A stretch of DNA of 64,000 nt from Roseiarcus sp963717215 (GTDB lineage: Bacteria; Pseudomonadota; Alphaproteobacteria; Rhizobiales; Beijerinckiaceae): positions 1-64,000 of the forward strand of contig CAVQVS010000003.1 of the NCBI GenBank assembly GCA_963717215.1. The letters are read 5' to 3'. Below the pieces are notes generated by a model that ran no database searches, was not told the DNA's origin, and saw only the letters and a list, made by a program, of their open reading frames with translations. The position numbers and the translations under genes were made by a program. Shown here piece by piece: positions 46,918 to 55,787 of the stretch. Within the stretch, counting starts at the first letter, position 1; each line of letters opens with the position of its first letter.

Positions 46918-46924
46918 GACGAGA

Positions 46925-47176
46925 ATGAAGGCGCTTTATTTCGCCTGGGTCCGTGAACGCGTCGGCACCGCGGAGGAAGAGCTTGATCCGCCCTCGACGG
47001 TGCAGACAGTCGGCGACCTTGTCGCCTGGCTCTGTGAGCGGGGTGGGGGCTACGCGCATGCTTTCGACAAACCTGCGGCTGTCCGGGCCGCGCTCGATCG
47101 GGTTCACGCTCGCAGCGACGCTTCTATCGTGGGGGTGAAGGAAGTGGCGTTCTTCCCGCCAATGACCGGCGGCTGA
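46925..47176 (+). CDS. moaD: Molybdopterin synthase sulfur-carrier subunit MoaD
   Basis: An 83-residue ubiquitin-fold protein that carries a C-terminal thiocarboxylate. The start KALYFAWVRERVG and the C terminus VAFFPPMTGG with the terminal Gly-Gly are diagnostic. It hands sulfur to precursor Z with MoaE, whose gene starts 5 bases later. Cytosolic, intact. Confidence 0.94.
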   Translation: MKALYFAWVRERVGTAEEELDPPSTVQTVGDLVAWLCERGGGYAHAFDKPAAVRAALDRVHARSDASIVGVKEVAFFPPMTGG

Positions 47177-47181
47177 AAGCG

Positions 47182-47646
47182 ATGGCGAAGGTCCGCGTCC
47201 AACGAGAGGATTTCGACCCGGGCGCGGAGGCCGAAGCGCTCGCGCGCGCGCGAACCGACGTCGGCGCGGTGGTGAGCTTTGTCGGTTACTGCCGCGACGA
47301 GGGCGGATCGCTCGCCGCGCTCGAACTCGAGCATTATCCTGGCATGGTCGAGGAAGAAGTTGCACGCGCGACGGGTGAGGCCGAGGCGCGCTGGCCGCTT
47401 CTGGGCGCGACCGTCATCCATCGCTACGGCCGCATCACGCCGGGTGAGCGGATCGTTTTCGTCGCGGCCGCCTCAGCGCACCGCGGGGCGGCGTTCGCCG
47501 CGGCCGAAATGCTGATGGATTACCTCAAGACCCGCGCGCCATTCTGGAAGCGAGCGATACGTAGCGATGGCGTTGTCGAGGGTTGGATCGAAGCCAAACA
47601 GGAAGATGACCGTTCGGCGGCGCGTTGGAGCGCCGCCGCCGACTGA
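47182..47646 (+). CDS. moaE: Molybdopterin synthase catalytic subunit MoaE
   Basis: The 154-residue catalytic subunit converts precursor Z to molybdopterin with MoaD. Recognised from VVSFVGYCRDEGG, LELEHYPGMVEEE, VIHRYGRITPGERIVFVAAA and the catalytic Lys in LKTRAPFWKRAIRSDG. Immediately after moaD. The other molybdenum-cofactor genes are not in this window. Confidence 0.95.
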   Translation: MAKVRVQREDFDPGAEAEALARARTDVGAVVSFVGYCRDEGGSLAALELEHYPGMVEEEVARATGEAEARWPLLGATVIHRYGRITPGERIVFVAAASAHRGAAFAAAEMLMDYLKTRAPFWKRAIRSDGVVEGWIEAKQEDDRSAARWSAAAD

Positions 47647-47654
47647 CGGTTCAC

Positions 47655-47906
47655 TCAGGCGCGGGCGACGACCGCGCGGTAGACTAGCAACACAACCACC
47701 GCGCCGATGACGGCGATGATGATGCTCCCGATGTTCACTCCTGTGACGCCGCCGATACCCAGGAAGCTGGCTAGAAATCCGCCCACGATGGCGCCGACGA
47801 CGCCGAGCGCAATGTCCATGGTCATGCCGGAGCCGGTCTTGTTCACAATCTTGCTGGCAATGAAACCGGCGATCAGGCCCAAAATGATCCAGCTCAATAT
47901 CCCCAT
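47655..47906 (-). CDS. GlsB/YeaQ/YmgE-family stress membrane protein
   Basis: An 83-residue inner-membrane protein with three hydrophobic helices (SWIILGLIAGFIASKIV, DIALGVVGAIVGGFLASFLG, GSIIIAVIGAVVVLLVYRAV). Formerly called transglycosylase-associated protein. It is linked to envelope or acid stress in several bacteria, but its function is not established. Divergent from the YidB-like gene and convergent with moaE. Confidence 0.9.
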   Translation of the reverse strand: MGILSWIILGLIAGFIASKIVNKTGSGMTMDIALGVVGAIVGGFLASFLGIGGVTGVNIGSIIIAVIGAVVVLLVYRAVVARA

Positions 47907-48068
47907 GGTCTCAGCCTCCCGTGCGCCGTCCGTCGCCGGGCGAATGTGCGGTATGGACGGGGAAAACGCAAGCCGGTAGTCTTGGTCGTGGTATCTTCGA
48001 ATTGCGGCGTTAGGCTGTAGTCGAAGCAGAGGCTTTTTGCGATTTGGATTCAGGTGGAGGAGACAACG

Positions 48069-48530
48069 ATGGCTTCCTTTGACGACGCGATGAAAAATGC
48101 GGTTCCGGGCGGCAATTTGGCGACGCCGATCGCGGTGGCCGTGGGCGCGCTGATTCTCGGCAAGATGTTCGGTGGCAGCTCGGCGCCCGCCTCCACGCCG
48201 TCTGTGCCAATTCCACCGCCTGGGCAACCTGTGCCAACCAACGCGCCAGCCGGCAGCATTCTCGGCGGCCTTTCGGATCTCATTGGCAAGCTCAGCGCAG
48301 GGGGCGTGTCGCCGCAGGTCAATTCCTGGGTCGGCCACGGGCCGAACGAGCCGGTTCCGCCTGGACAGCTCGGTTCGGCGCTCGGCCAGAACGTCCTTGC
48401 CGAACTGGCGCAGCGCACCGGCATGAGCCAGCAGGAATTGCTGAGCCAGCTCTCGACTGTGTTGCCGCAGATCATCAATCACATGACGCCGAACGGCCGC
48501 ATGCCGACCTTGGCCGACCTCGAGAGGTAA
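48069..48530 (+). CDS. YidB-like (DUF937) protein
   Basis: A 153-residue protein of the YidB family, function unknown. The N terminus has a short hydrophobic stretch (TPIAVAVGALILGKMFGG), then a Ser/Pro-rich linker (about residues 35-60). The conserved core is LGGLSDLIGKLSAGGVSPQ, SWVGHGPNEPVPPGQL and LSTVLPQIINHMTPNGRMP. The ATG at 48069 follows GTGGAGGAGACAACG, a strong ribosome-binding site. Intact. Confidence 0.88.
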   Translation: MASFDDAMKNAVPGGNLATPIAVAVGALILGKMFGGSSAPASTPSVPIPPPGQPVPTNAPAGSILGGLSDLIGKLSAGGVSPQVNSWVGHGPNEPVPPGQLGSALGQNVLAELAQRTGMSQQELLSQLSTVLPQIINHMTPNGRMPTLADLER

Positions 48531-48637
48531 GCGGCTGGCGGATGTCGTAAGAAAGTTGAGCGCAAGCGCTCAACTTCGATTCCTCCGATGTGCGGTTGAT
48601 GTTGTGTCGACCGCCCCCTGAAATATCAACGGTAGCC

Positions 48638-49871
48638 TTAACCCGGCGCAGCTCCTTGTGTCGCCGTGAAGAGTGCATAGAGCGATTGGCTTCCGGCGAT
48701 GAACAACCGGTTGCGCTTGGGGCCGCCGAAGCAAATGTTGGCGACGACCTCAGGGGTGCGGATTCGGCCAATCAGCTTGCCGGCAGGAATTCCATACAGT
48801 CACACCGTTGTAGCCAACCGCCCGTCCCGCATTGCTGGACACCCAGAGATTGCCGTCCACATCAGCGCGGATGCCGTCCGGGCCGCATTTCACGCCGTCG
48901 ACTACGCAGTCGGTGAACAGTTTCTGGTTCGAGAGCTTGTTATCGGCGCCAACGTCGAAGACCGAAACGTCACCCTTACCTCCTGGACCGGTGTCTCCCG
49001 GACCCTTGCCTGTGCTGATTACGTAGAGCCTCTTGTAGTCGGGCGAGAAGCAGAGGCCGTTTGGATCCGGAACTTGTTCCTCGGTGACCACGAGATCGAG
49101 CTTTCCGCTTGGGTCCCACCGATAGCAGTTGGTCGGTAGTTCTCGCTTGCCCGGTATGAATCCGGCGGGTTGGCCAAGCTTGGGATTGAGGCGCCCTGAT
49201 TGATTGGACGGTCCGCCAGCTGCGTCCGGAGCTCCCTCGTAGAGCTGGCCGCCGTAAGGCGGATCGGTAAACCATAGGCTGCCGTCCGGATGAGGCACGA
49301 CGTCGTTGGGCGAATTGAGACGCTTGCCGTTGTAATTGTCGGCGATCACGGTGTCGGAACCATCAAGCTCGTGACGGATAACGCGCCGGCCCAGATGCTC
49401 GCAACTGACCTGTCGACCCTGGAAGTCGAACGTATTGCCGTTGCTGTAGTTGGTGGGCATGCGGAACATTGTCACGCGCCCGTCGTCTTCCAGCCAACGC
49501 ATCTGCCGGTTGTTCGGAATGTCGCTGAAGACGAGATAGCGGCCCTGTGAGTTCCAGGCCGGCCCCTCGGCCCAGAGAGCGCCAGTCCATAGTCGCTGGA
49601 TCGGCGCGTTCGGCTGACGAAGGCCATCGAAGCTCGGATCGATGGTGAGGACATCGGGGTCAGTGAAATATACGTTTGGCGGCCCGTTAGGTCCAAAATC
49701 ACGCGGCGGGCTCGTTATAGTGCTCGGGGGTGCGACCGGTCCTCCTCCTTCCGCCCCCGCACTCCGAGACCCGAGCGCAACGACGCCGGCGCCTGCCGCG
49801 ATCCCCGCGACAAGCGTGCGCCGCGAAACCCCGCGGCTTGAGATTTGAACGCAACTATCCTGATGAGCCAT
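48638..49871 (-). pseudogene. SMP-30/gluconolactonase-family hydrolase with Tat signal, frameshifted near the end
   Basis: A calcium-dependent six-bladed propeller lactonase exported by the twin-arginine pathway (SRRTLVAGIAAGAGVVALG). Core motifs are WTGALWAEGPAWNSQGRYLV, VFSDIPNNRQMRWLEDDG, NSPNDVVPHPDGSLWFTDPP and DPNGLCFSPDYKRLYV, with Glu, Asn and Asp of the metal site in place. After GYNGVTVW the main frame stops at 48750; dropping one A from the AA there gives IPAGKLIGRIRTPEV and FGGPKRNRLFIAGSQSLYAL, ending at 48638. Reconstructed length is about 410 residues. Periplasmic sugar-lactone hydrolysis is the family role; the substrate is unknown. Confidence 0.85.
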
Positions 49872-50255
49872 GTGTTCCTCCCCAGAGAAAGTAGGCGTCT
49901 CTTTGAGACGCGCGGTTATCGAATGCGCTGAAGATGGTCGGCTTGGTCGGCGTGGTCAGCTTTTGAACGGAGTCAAACGCTTCGAATTTCGGAGTCCGCG
50001 GAACTCTCCGAGAATGAATGATCCCAGCCGCTGAGCCGACTTGGCAATAGGTAGAACTACCCGGGCACGACGACCCAAAAACAGCATTAACCTGTGTTGC
50101 CAATTCGGCGAGTTGGGTCTTTCTCGACATTGGCCATTGCCCAAGGTTCGCAAAGTCCACGCTCCTCGCGAGTGGGGGTCATGCATACTCGAGGCAACAA
50201 CTCACATTTTCGCCAACAAAGCGCTGACAAACCGGACGGAGCGCACAGCGTTGTT
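49872..50255. other. Gap between the lactonase and the lipase-maturation-factor gene
   Basis: These 384 bases separate divergent genes and should hold both promoters. I find no gene, no repeat and no clear promoter boxes. Confidence 0.4.
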
Positions 50256-52096
50256 GTGACAGAGACATCTGAAAATCAGTCCGTCGACCCCGCTGAACCG
50301 CCGGCGAGCGTGCGGCCCGGCTCCTCTACGATGGCGATTGCGGGTTCTGCGGCTATTGGGCGCGCTATTGGCAGAAGCTGACCGGCGACAGCGTCGAATA
50401 CCGGCCTTATCAGCAGGTCTTGGTGCAATACCCGGCGATTCCTGGAGCAGAATTCCAGCGCGCCGTGCAATTCGTTGCGCCGGACGGCGAGCGCGCCAGC
50501 GGCGCAGAGGCCAGTTTCCTTACCCTCGCGCACGCGCGCCGCAAGGGACTCTGGCTCGCTCTCTACTGCAACCAGCCCGGTTTCGCGCCAGTCTCAGAAC
50601 GCGCCTATGCCTTTATCGCCAAGCGCCGCCCGGCCTTCTACCGGGCGAGCCTCATGCTGTGGGGAAGGGGCCATGAGCCGCCGCGCTACGAACTGGTCTC
50701 GTTCCTGTTCCTTCGCCTCTTCGGGCTCATACCCCTTTTCGCCTTCGTCTCCTTCGCTGTGCAGGCGCAAGGACTCATTGGCAGCCACGGCATTCTGCCG
50801 CTCTCCGAACTGGTTGACGCGCTGGCCCCCCGTCTCGGACCGGAGCGTTTCGTTCTCATGCCGATGGTGTTCTGGCTGAACGACAGCGATCTCGCCGTTC
50901 AGACGACGTGCTGGGCTGGAGCTGGCTTGTCGCTCATGCTGGTTTTCAATCTCATCCCGCGGCTCAGTCTTGTTCTGATCTACGGGCTCTATCTCTCGCT
51001 GCTCTATGCCGGGCAGACATTCATGAACTTCCAGTGGGATACGTTCCTGTTGGAGACGGCTGTCGCCGCGCTCCTGATGAGCGTCAGGCCGACCACCGGC
51101 GTTTGGCTCGCGCGCTGGCTCTTGTTTCGCTTCATGTTCATGTCGGGCGTCGTCAAGCTGATCAGCGGCGATCCCAATTGGCGGGACCTCTCGGCGCTCA
51201 GCTACCATCTGCTGACGCAGCCGCTGCCGACGCCGCTCGCGTGGTACGCGGCGCAGATGCCGGCGAGCTTATTGAAGGCCGCAACCGGAGCCATGTTTGT
51301 CGTCGAGCTCGTTCTGCCGTCCCTGATCTTCTTCCCGCGGCGATTACGATTTGCCGCGGGGTTCGGCATTCTTCTGCTGGAAGTCTGCATTCTCCTGACC
51401 GGAAATTACAATTGGTTCAATCTGCAAACCATGTTGCTCTGCCTGCCGCTGTTCGACGACGCGGCGCTGCGACGGATCTTGCCGTTCCGCCTTGCTCAAC
51501 GCACGCAAGCGCGCGCGCAGAAGCGGCGACCCAGGGCGACGATTTTCGTCAACGCAGTCGCGCTCATGATGGTGTTCTTAAGCCTCGTCCAGATGGACGA
51601 ACGGTTCGGCGGCAGCCCCCCGGGGTCGGCCTTGGCGATCGATGACCTCCTCGAACCGTTTCATATCGTGAGCCCCTACGGCTTGTTCTCGGTCATGACT
51701 ACGACCCGCAGCGAGATCATTGTGGAAGGGTCCAATGATCGCGAGCAATGGCGCGAATACGAATTCCGCTACAAGCCTGGCGATCTCATGCGCCGTCCTC
51801 GATGGAACATTCCTCATCAGCCGCGGCTCGACTGGCAGATGTGGTTCGCTGCGCTCGATGATGCGTAACGAGCGCCGTGGTTTTCGCGCTTTCTCGAGCG
51901 CCTCTTGGAAAACGAGCCGTCGGTGACCGGACTCTTGGAAAGAAATCCTTTTCGCGACAAACCGCCGACCTATGTGCGCGCCGAGTTTTACGAGTACACC
52001 TATGCCGGAAACGAGCAGGCGGCCGGCCAATGGTGGAACCGGCGATTGGCGGGACTCTATTTCCCCACGGCGCGCTTGAAGACGGAAGGCGAGTGA
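50256..52096 (+). pseudogene. DCC-domain/lipase-maturation-factor fusion membrane protein, twice frameshifted
   Basis: The first segment starts with a GTG at 50256; near 50325 a frame change (one base missing) leads to LLYDGDCGFCGYWARYWQ, the DCC (DUF393) thiol-disulfide signature with CGFC. The main frame then gives a lipase-maturation-factor-1 domain with about eight helices, including FLFLRLFGLIPLFAFVSF, NFQWDTFLLETAVAALL and LLTGNYNWFNLQTMLLCLP. Near 51868 a second change (one extra base) leads to LLENEPSVTGLLERNPF and YVRAEFYEYTYAG, ending at 52096. About 613 residues. LMF1 aids lipase folding in animals; the bacterial role is unknown. Confidence 0.8.
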
Positions 52097-52228
52097 AGCG
52101 GCGGCTGGCGTTTGCGGTCTTCGCGCAGCTCCAAAACATGAGCCCGGGTGTAAATGCGCGCTTGCGCGGGCGACTTCGCCAGCATAGCGAGGGATCCAGG
52201 ACTTTTTGCCTTTCGAGGGCGTGCGATC

Positions 52229-52567
52229 ATGAAGCTCATCGTAGCGGTCATCAAGCCGTTCAAACTGGACGAGGTGCGAACGACGCTCGATCGGCTGGGC
52301 GTCAAGGGGATGACGGTCAGCGAGGCCAATGGCTATGGCCGGCAGAAGGGGCACACCGAGATTTATCGCGGCTCCGAATACAACGTCGCCTTCATGCCGA
52401 AAGTGCGCCTCGAGATCGCGGTCAGCGACCACGATGTCGATCCGACGATCGAGGCGATCCGGGCTGCTGCGCGCACCGGCCAGATCGGCGACGGCAAGAT
52501 TTTTGTCCTTCCGATCGAGCGGGCGATGCGCATTCGCACCGCTGAGACCGGGGATGAGGCGTTGTGA
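52229..52567 (+). CDS. Nitrogen regulatory PII protein (GlnB/GlnK type)
   Basis: A trimeric signal protein of 112 residues that senses 2-oxoglutarate and ATP and controls nitrogen assimilation. The T-loop reads GRQKGHTEIYRGSEYNVAF, with the uridylylation tyrosine in RGSEY (about residue 51). The conserved DGKIFVLPIERAMRIRT is present. The start at 52229 (MKLIVAVIKPFKLDEVR) is the family start; extra upstream codons are rejected. Neither amtB nor glnA is adjacent; hemW follows. GlnB and GlnK cannot be told apart without that context. Confidence 0.95.
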   Translation: MKLIVAVIKPFKLDEVRTTLDRLGVKGMTVSEANGYGRQKGHTEIYRGSEYNVAFMPKVRLEIAVSDHDVDPTIEAIRAAARTGQIGDGKIFVLPIERAMRIRTAETGDEAL

Positions 52568-52627
52568 CGCGAGAGGGTAGGCCGCCCCGCGCTGGCGCAA
52601 GTCCCGGTTCGCTGGCATAACGACACG

Positions 52628-53824
52628 ATGATTCGTAGCGTCATCGCGCCCGCCGCGAGCGCCGACCGGACCCCGCCCGCCGATCCGGGATTTGGGGTCT
52701 ATGTCCATTGGCCCTTCTGCCTGTCGAAATGTCCTTATTGCGACTTCAACAGCCACGTGCGCGGCGCGGCGATCGACGAGGCTCGCTATCTCGCGGCCTT
52801 TAAGGCGGAGATTGCCCATCGGGCGGGACTCGCGCCGCGCCGGACGGTGCGCTCTGTATTCTTTGGCGGCGGAACGCCTTCGCTCATGGGCCCCGAGACG
52901 GTGCAAGGCGTCATCGACGCGATCGCATCCGCCTGGCGCCTCGACGAGGACGCGGAGATCACGCTGGAAGCCAATCCGACCAGCGTCGAAGCGGAGCGTT
53001 TTCGCGGCTATCGTTCGGCCGGCGTCAACCGGCTTTCGATCGGTGTCCAGGCGCTGAACGACTTTGACCTGAAGGCGCTCGGCCGCAAGCATACGGTCGT
53101 CGAAGCGCTGGCCGCCGTGAGGCTCGCCGCGTCGCTCTTCCCGCGCTTCACTTTCGACCTGATTTATGGCCGGCCCGGACAGACCGAGGCCGCCTGGCGA
53201 CGTGAACTCGCCGAGGGGCTAAATTATGTTGGCGACCACATCTCGCTCTATCAACTGACCATCGAACCGGACACCATGTTCGAGCGCCTGCGTGACGCGG
53301 GCAAGCTCGATCTGCCCGACGAAGAGCTGGGTCTCGCCTTGTTCCAGGCGACGCGGGAATTGACTTATGCTCGCGGGCTCCCGGCCTATGAGGTTTCAAA
53401 CCACGCGCGGCCCGGGGGCGAGAGCCGCCACAACCTCATTTATTGGCGTTACGGGGAATATGCGGGCGTCGGTCCGGGCGCGCATGGGCGTCTCGTTACG
53501 GCGAAGGGGCGACTGGCCCAGGAAACCGAACGGCATCCGGAAATGTGGCTGACTCTGGTCGAGAGCGAGGGCAACGGCCTGGTCGAGAGCGTGCCGCTCA
53601 GCCGCGAAGAGCAGGGCGACGAGTTCCTGCTCATGGGTTTGCGCCTCAGCGAGGGCATCGACCCACGGGGGTTCGAGAAGGTCAGCGGCCGCCTGATCGA
53701 TCCCGAGCGGATCCGCAGCCTGGTCGAAGACGGTTTCCTGGAACTCGACGAGCGTGGGCGCATTCGCGTGACCGCGATGGGCGCGCCGCTGCTCGACACC
53801 GTGGTGGCCGACGTCGCGGCTTGA
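52628..53824 (+). CDS. hemW: Radical SAM haem chaperone HemW
   Basis: A 398-residue radical SAM protein once called oxygen-independent coproporphyrinogen oxidase-like; HemW binds haem and inserts it into respiratory proteins. The iron-sulfur motif is CLSKCPYCDFNSH (Cys-x3-Cys-x2-Cys). Other motifs are FFGGGTPSLMGPETV, EANPTSVEAERF, NRLSIGVQALNDFDLKALGR and FTFDLIYGRPGQT. The fourth Cys that marks HemN is absent from the motif, which supports HemW. Cytosolic, intact. Confidence 0.92.
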   Translation: MIRSVIAPAASADRTPPADPGFGVYVHWPFCLSKCPYCDFNSHVRGAAIDEARYLAAFKAEIAHRAGLAPRRTVRSVFFGGGTPSLMGPETVQGVIDAIASAWRLDEDAEITLEANPTSVEAERFRGYRSAGVNRLSIGVQALNDFDLKALGRKHTVVEALAAVRLAASLFPRFTFDLIYGRPGQTEAAWRRELAEGLNYVGDHISLYQLTIEPDTMFERLRDAGKLDLPDEELGLALFQATRELTYARGLPAYEVSNHARPGGESRHNLIYWRYGEYAGVGPGAHGRLVTAKGRLAQETERHPEMWLTLVESEGNGLVESVPLSREEQGDEFLLMGLRLSEGIDPRGFEKVSGRLIDPERIRSLVEDGFLELDERGRIRVTAMGAPLLDTVVADVAA

Positions 53825-54315
53825 GCGCTCGAAATGGCGATTGTGGCGCGCAAAAGCGTAGTTGTCCGTTCGAATAGCGGAGATCAGGTTCTGCGAGATA
53901 CCGAGGTGCGCCCGCCGATGATCTGAATATCAGAATACCAGTAAGTAAATTGTTGACATTTTCAGAAATACAATTAGACTCTGCAGAACTTGAAACGCTT
54001 GCCGGGCGGCGCGATTTTCGGTCCACGAAGGCGTCGGAGAAAGCGGCGAAACGAAACGGCGGCTAAGCAATTGAAAACAAATGAAATGGCGAAATGACCG
54101 ATTCGGTGCTATAAATGATTTCAAAGACTTAAGGCAAGCCATGCGAAACGTTTCGTTTCGCATTGCGAAATGTCCCGTTCGCTCTTGCGGGGCTTGGGCG
54201 CAGCTTCAAAGTTGCGCGAAAGCGCAGCTAAGCTCTTGGATTTGTTCGCACGCGTAACATTATGCGCGCCGGGAGAGGGTCGCTCGGTCTCTCGTCCAAG
54301 CCGACAGCGCTTCGC
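53825..54315. other. Convergent intergenic region with a perfect inverted repeat
   Basis: No gene is assigned in these 491 bases between the ends of hemW and metZ. The region is AT-richer at 53920-54130. At 54141-54163 the sequence ATGCGAAACG-TTT-CGTTTCGCAT is a perfect 10-bp inverted repeat with a 3-base spacer, followed by TGCGAAATG. It could be a terminator stem, an operator or part of a small RNA; no T-run follows directly. Confidence 0.45.
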
Positions 54316-55545
54316 CTACTCGGCGGCGTGTCGGCGCTGCAGGGTCGCTTTGTCGAGCGCCTGGCCCAAGTCCTCGATCAGGTCGTCCACGTCCTCCAGG
54401 CCAACCGACAATCTGATCAGGCCCGGCGAGATCCCGAGCGCGGCACGCTGCTCGGGCTTCAGCCGCTGATGGGTCGTCGTCTCAGGATGGGTGACGAGGC
54501 TTTTGGCGTCCCCGAGATTGTTGGAAATGCCAATGATCGAGAACGCGTTGGCGACCCGGAAAGCCGCCGCCTTGCCGCCTGTGACCTCGAACGCCACGAT
54601 TGTGCCGCCGCCTTCCATCTGCCGTTCGGCGAGGGCGGCCTGCGGATGATCGGCGCGACCCGGATAGAGCGTGCGGACGATCGCCGGATGCTGGCTGAGG
54701 AAGTTTGCGATCTTGCCCGCGCTGCGTGTCTGCTCCCTGACGCGCACGGTCAGAGTCTCTAGCGACTTGAGGAGCGTCCAGGCGTTGAACGGCGACAAAC
54801 AGGGACCGGTCTGGCGCAGGAAGTTGTGGATATGGTCGGCGATGAACTTCTCGCTCGCCAGGATGATCCCGCCGAGCACGCGCCCCTGACCGTCAATGTG
54901 CTTGGTGGCCGAATAAACCACGCAATCGGCTCCGAGTTTCAGCGGATGCTGCAGCAGTGGTGTGGCGAACACGTTGTCGACCACTAGGGTCGCGCCGGCC
55001 CCATGCATGATCTCGGCGACGCCGGTGATGTCGACCAGCTCGAGCGTCGGATTGGTCGGCAATTCAAGGAAAGCCGTCTTGGTGTTCGGACGCAGCGCCG
55101 CCCGCCAGGCGTCAAGATCGGCGCCGTCGACCAGGGTCGAGGCGACGCCGAAACGCGGCAACAGCTCCTCAACCACGTAGAGGCACGAGCCGAACAAGGC
55201 CCGCGCAGCGACGATGTGGTCGCCAGCCTTGAGCTGGCCCATGAGCGAGGCTGTGACGGCGGCCATCCCGCTCGCGGTCGCGCGCGCCGCCTCGGCGCCT
55301 TCGAGCAGCGCCATCCGCTTCTCGAACATCGAGACGGTCGGATTGCTGAAGCGTGAGTAGATGAAGCCTGGATCCTCGCCCTTGAAGCGCGCCTCCGAGA
55401 GCTCCATCGTGTCGTAGAGAAAGCCCTGAGTGAGAAAGAGAGCTTCCGACGTCTCCTCGAAGGCCGAGCGCAGCGAACCGCCATGGATCAATTGCGTCGC
55501 GGGTTTCAGCGTTTTTGGATCGCGGGATTTGCGCGGGCTCGTCAT
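54316..55545 (-). CDS. metZ: O-succinylhomoserine sulfhydrylase
   Basis: A PLP enzyme of the Cys/Met metabolism family that makes homocysteine from O-succinylhomoserine and sulfide. PLP Lys lies in YSATKHIDGQGRVLGG (about residue 208); other motifs are YSRFSNPTVSMFEKRMALLE and VVDNVFATPLLQHPL. The C terminus LSVGLEDVDDLIEDL is typical. 409 residues from the ATG at 55545. The gene is preceded by a SAM-II riboswitch on the same strand, so it is repressed when SAM is plentiful. Divergent from dcd, an arrangement common in Rhizobiales. Confidence 0.95.
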   Translation of the reverse strand: MTSPRKSRDPKTLKPATQLIHGGSLRSAFEETSEALFLTQGFLYDTMELSEARFKGEDPGFIYSRFSNPTVSMFEKRMALLEGAEAARATASGMAAVTASLMGQLKAGDHIVAARALFGSCLYVVEELLPRFGVASTLVDGADLDAWRAALRPNTKTAFLELPTNPTLELVDITGVAEIMHGAGATLVVDNVFATPLLQHPLKLGADCVVYSATKHIDGQGRVLGGIILASEKFIADHIHNFLRQTGPCLSPFNAWTLLKSLETLTVRVREQTRSAGKIANFLSQHPAIVRTLYPGRADHPQAALAERQMEGGGTIVAFEVTGGKAAAFRVANAFSIIGISNNLGDAKSLVTHPETTTHQRLKPEQRAALGISPGLIRLSVGLEDVDDLIEDLGQALDKATLQRRHAAE

Positions 55546-55610
55546 CGTCCAAGTCCTCTGCGCCGACGGCGCCTGATGGGCTCGATACGAGGCGTCGGTT
55601 TGACTGCGCC

Positions 55611-55673
55611 CCGATCTTTTAGCCCGTTGTTTAACGTGGCGGCAAGCCGATCGGCTCAAATGACCACGAGAGA
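55611..55673 (-). promoter_or_regulatory. SAM-II riboswitch upstream of metZ
   Basis: On the reverse strand the conserved segments occur in order: CTCTCGTGGTCATTTGAGCC, CGGCTTGC, GCCACGTTAAACAA and GCTAAAAGATCGGGG. CGTGG (55664-55668) pairs with CCACG (55635-55639), and the GCTAAAAG tail fits the pseudoknot strand. This matches the SAM-II (metA element) consensus found before methionine genes of alphaproteobacteria. It lies about 65 bases before the metZ start. Confidence 0.92.
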
Positions 55674-55787
55674 TATTGGGATAGCGCCAGCCAAGCCACG
55701 GCGTCAAGGCCAAGTCGGTCCTCGCAAGTCTTGGCTTAAAGGTTCGGGAGCGCTAACAACGCACAACCGCCCTTTGAGGCAAATCTG

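Noticed and set aside
51578..53092. 504-residue open frame on the minus strand
   Set aside because: Antisense to the LMF1-type protein, PII and HemW genes; composition is Arg-rich and no domain is seen.
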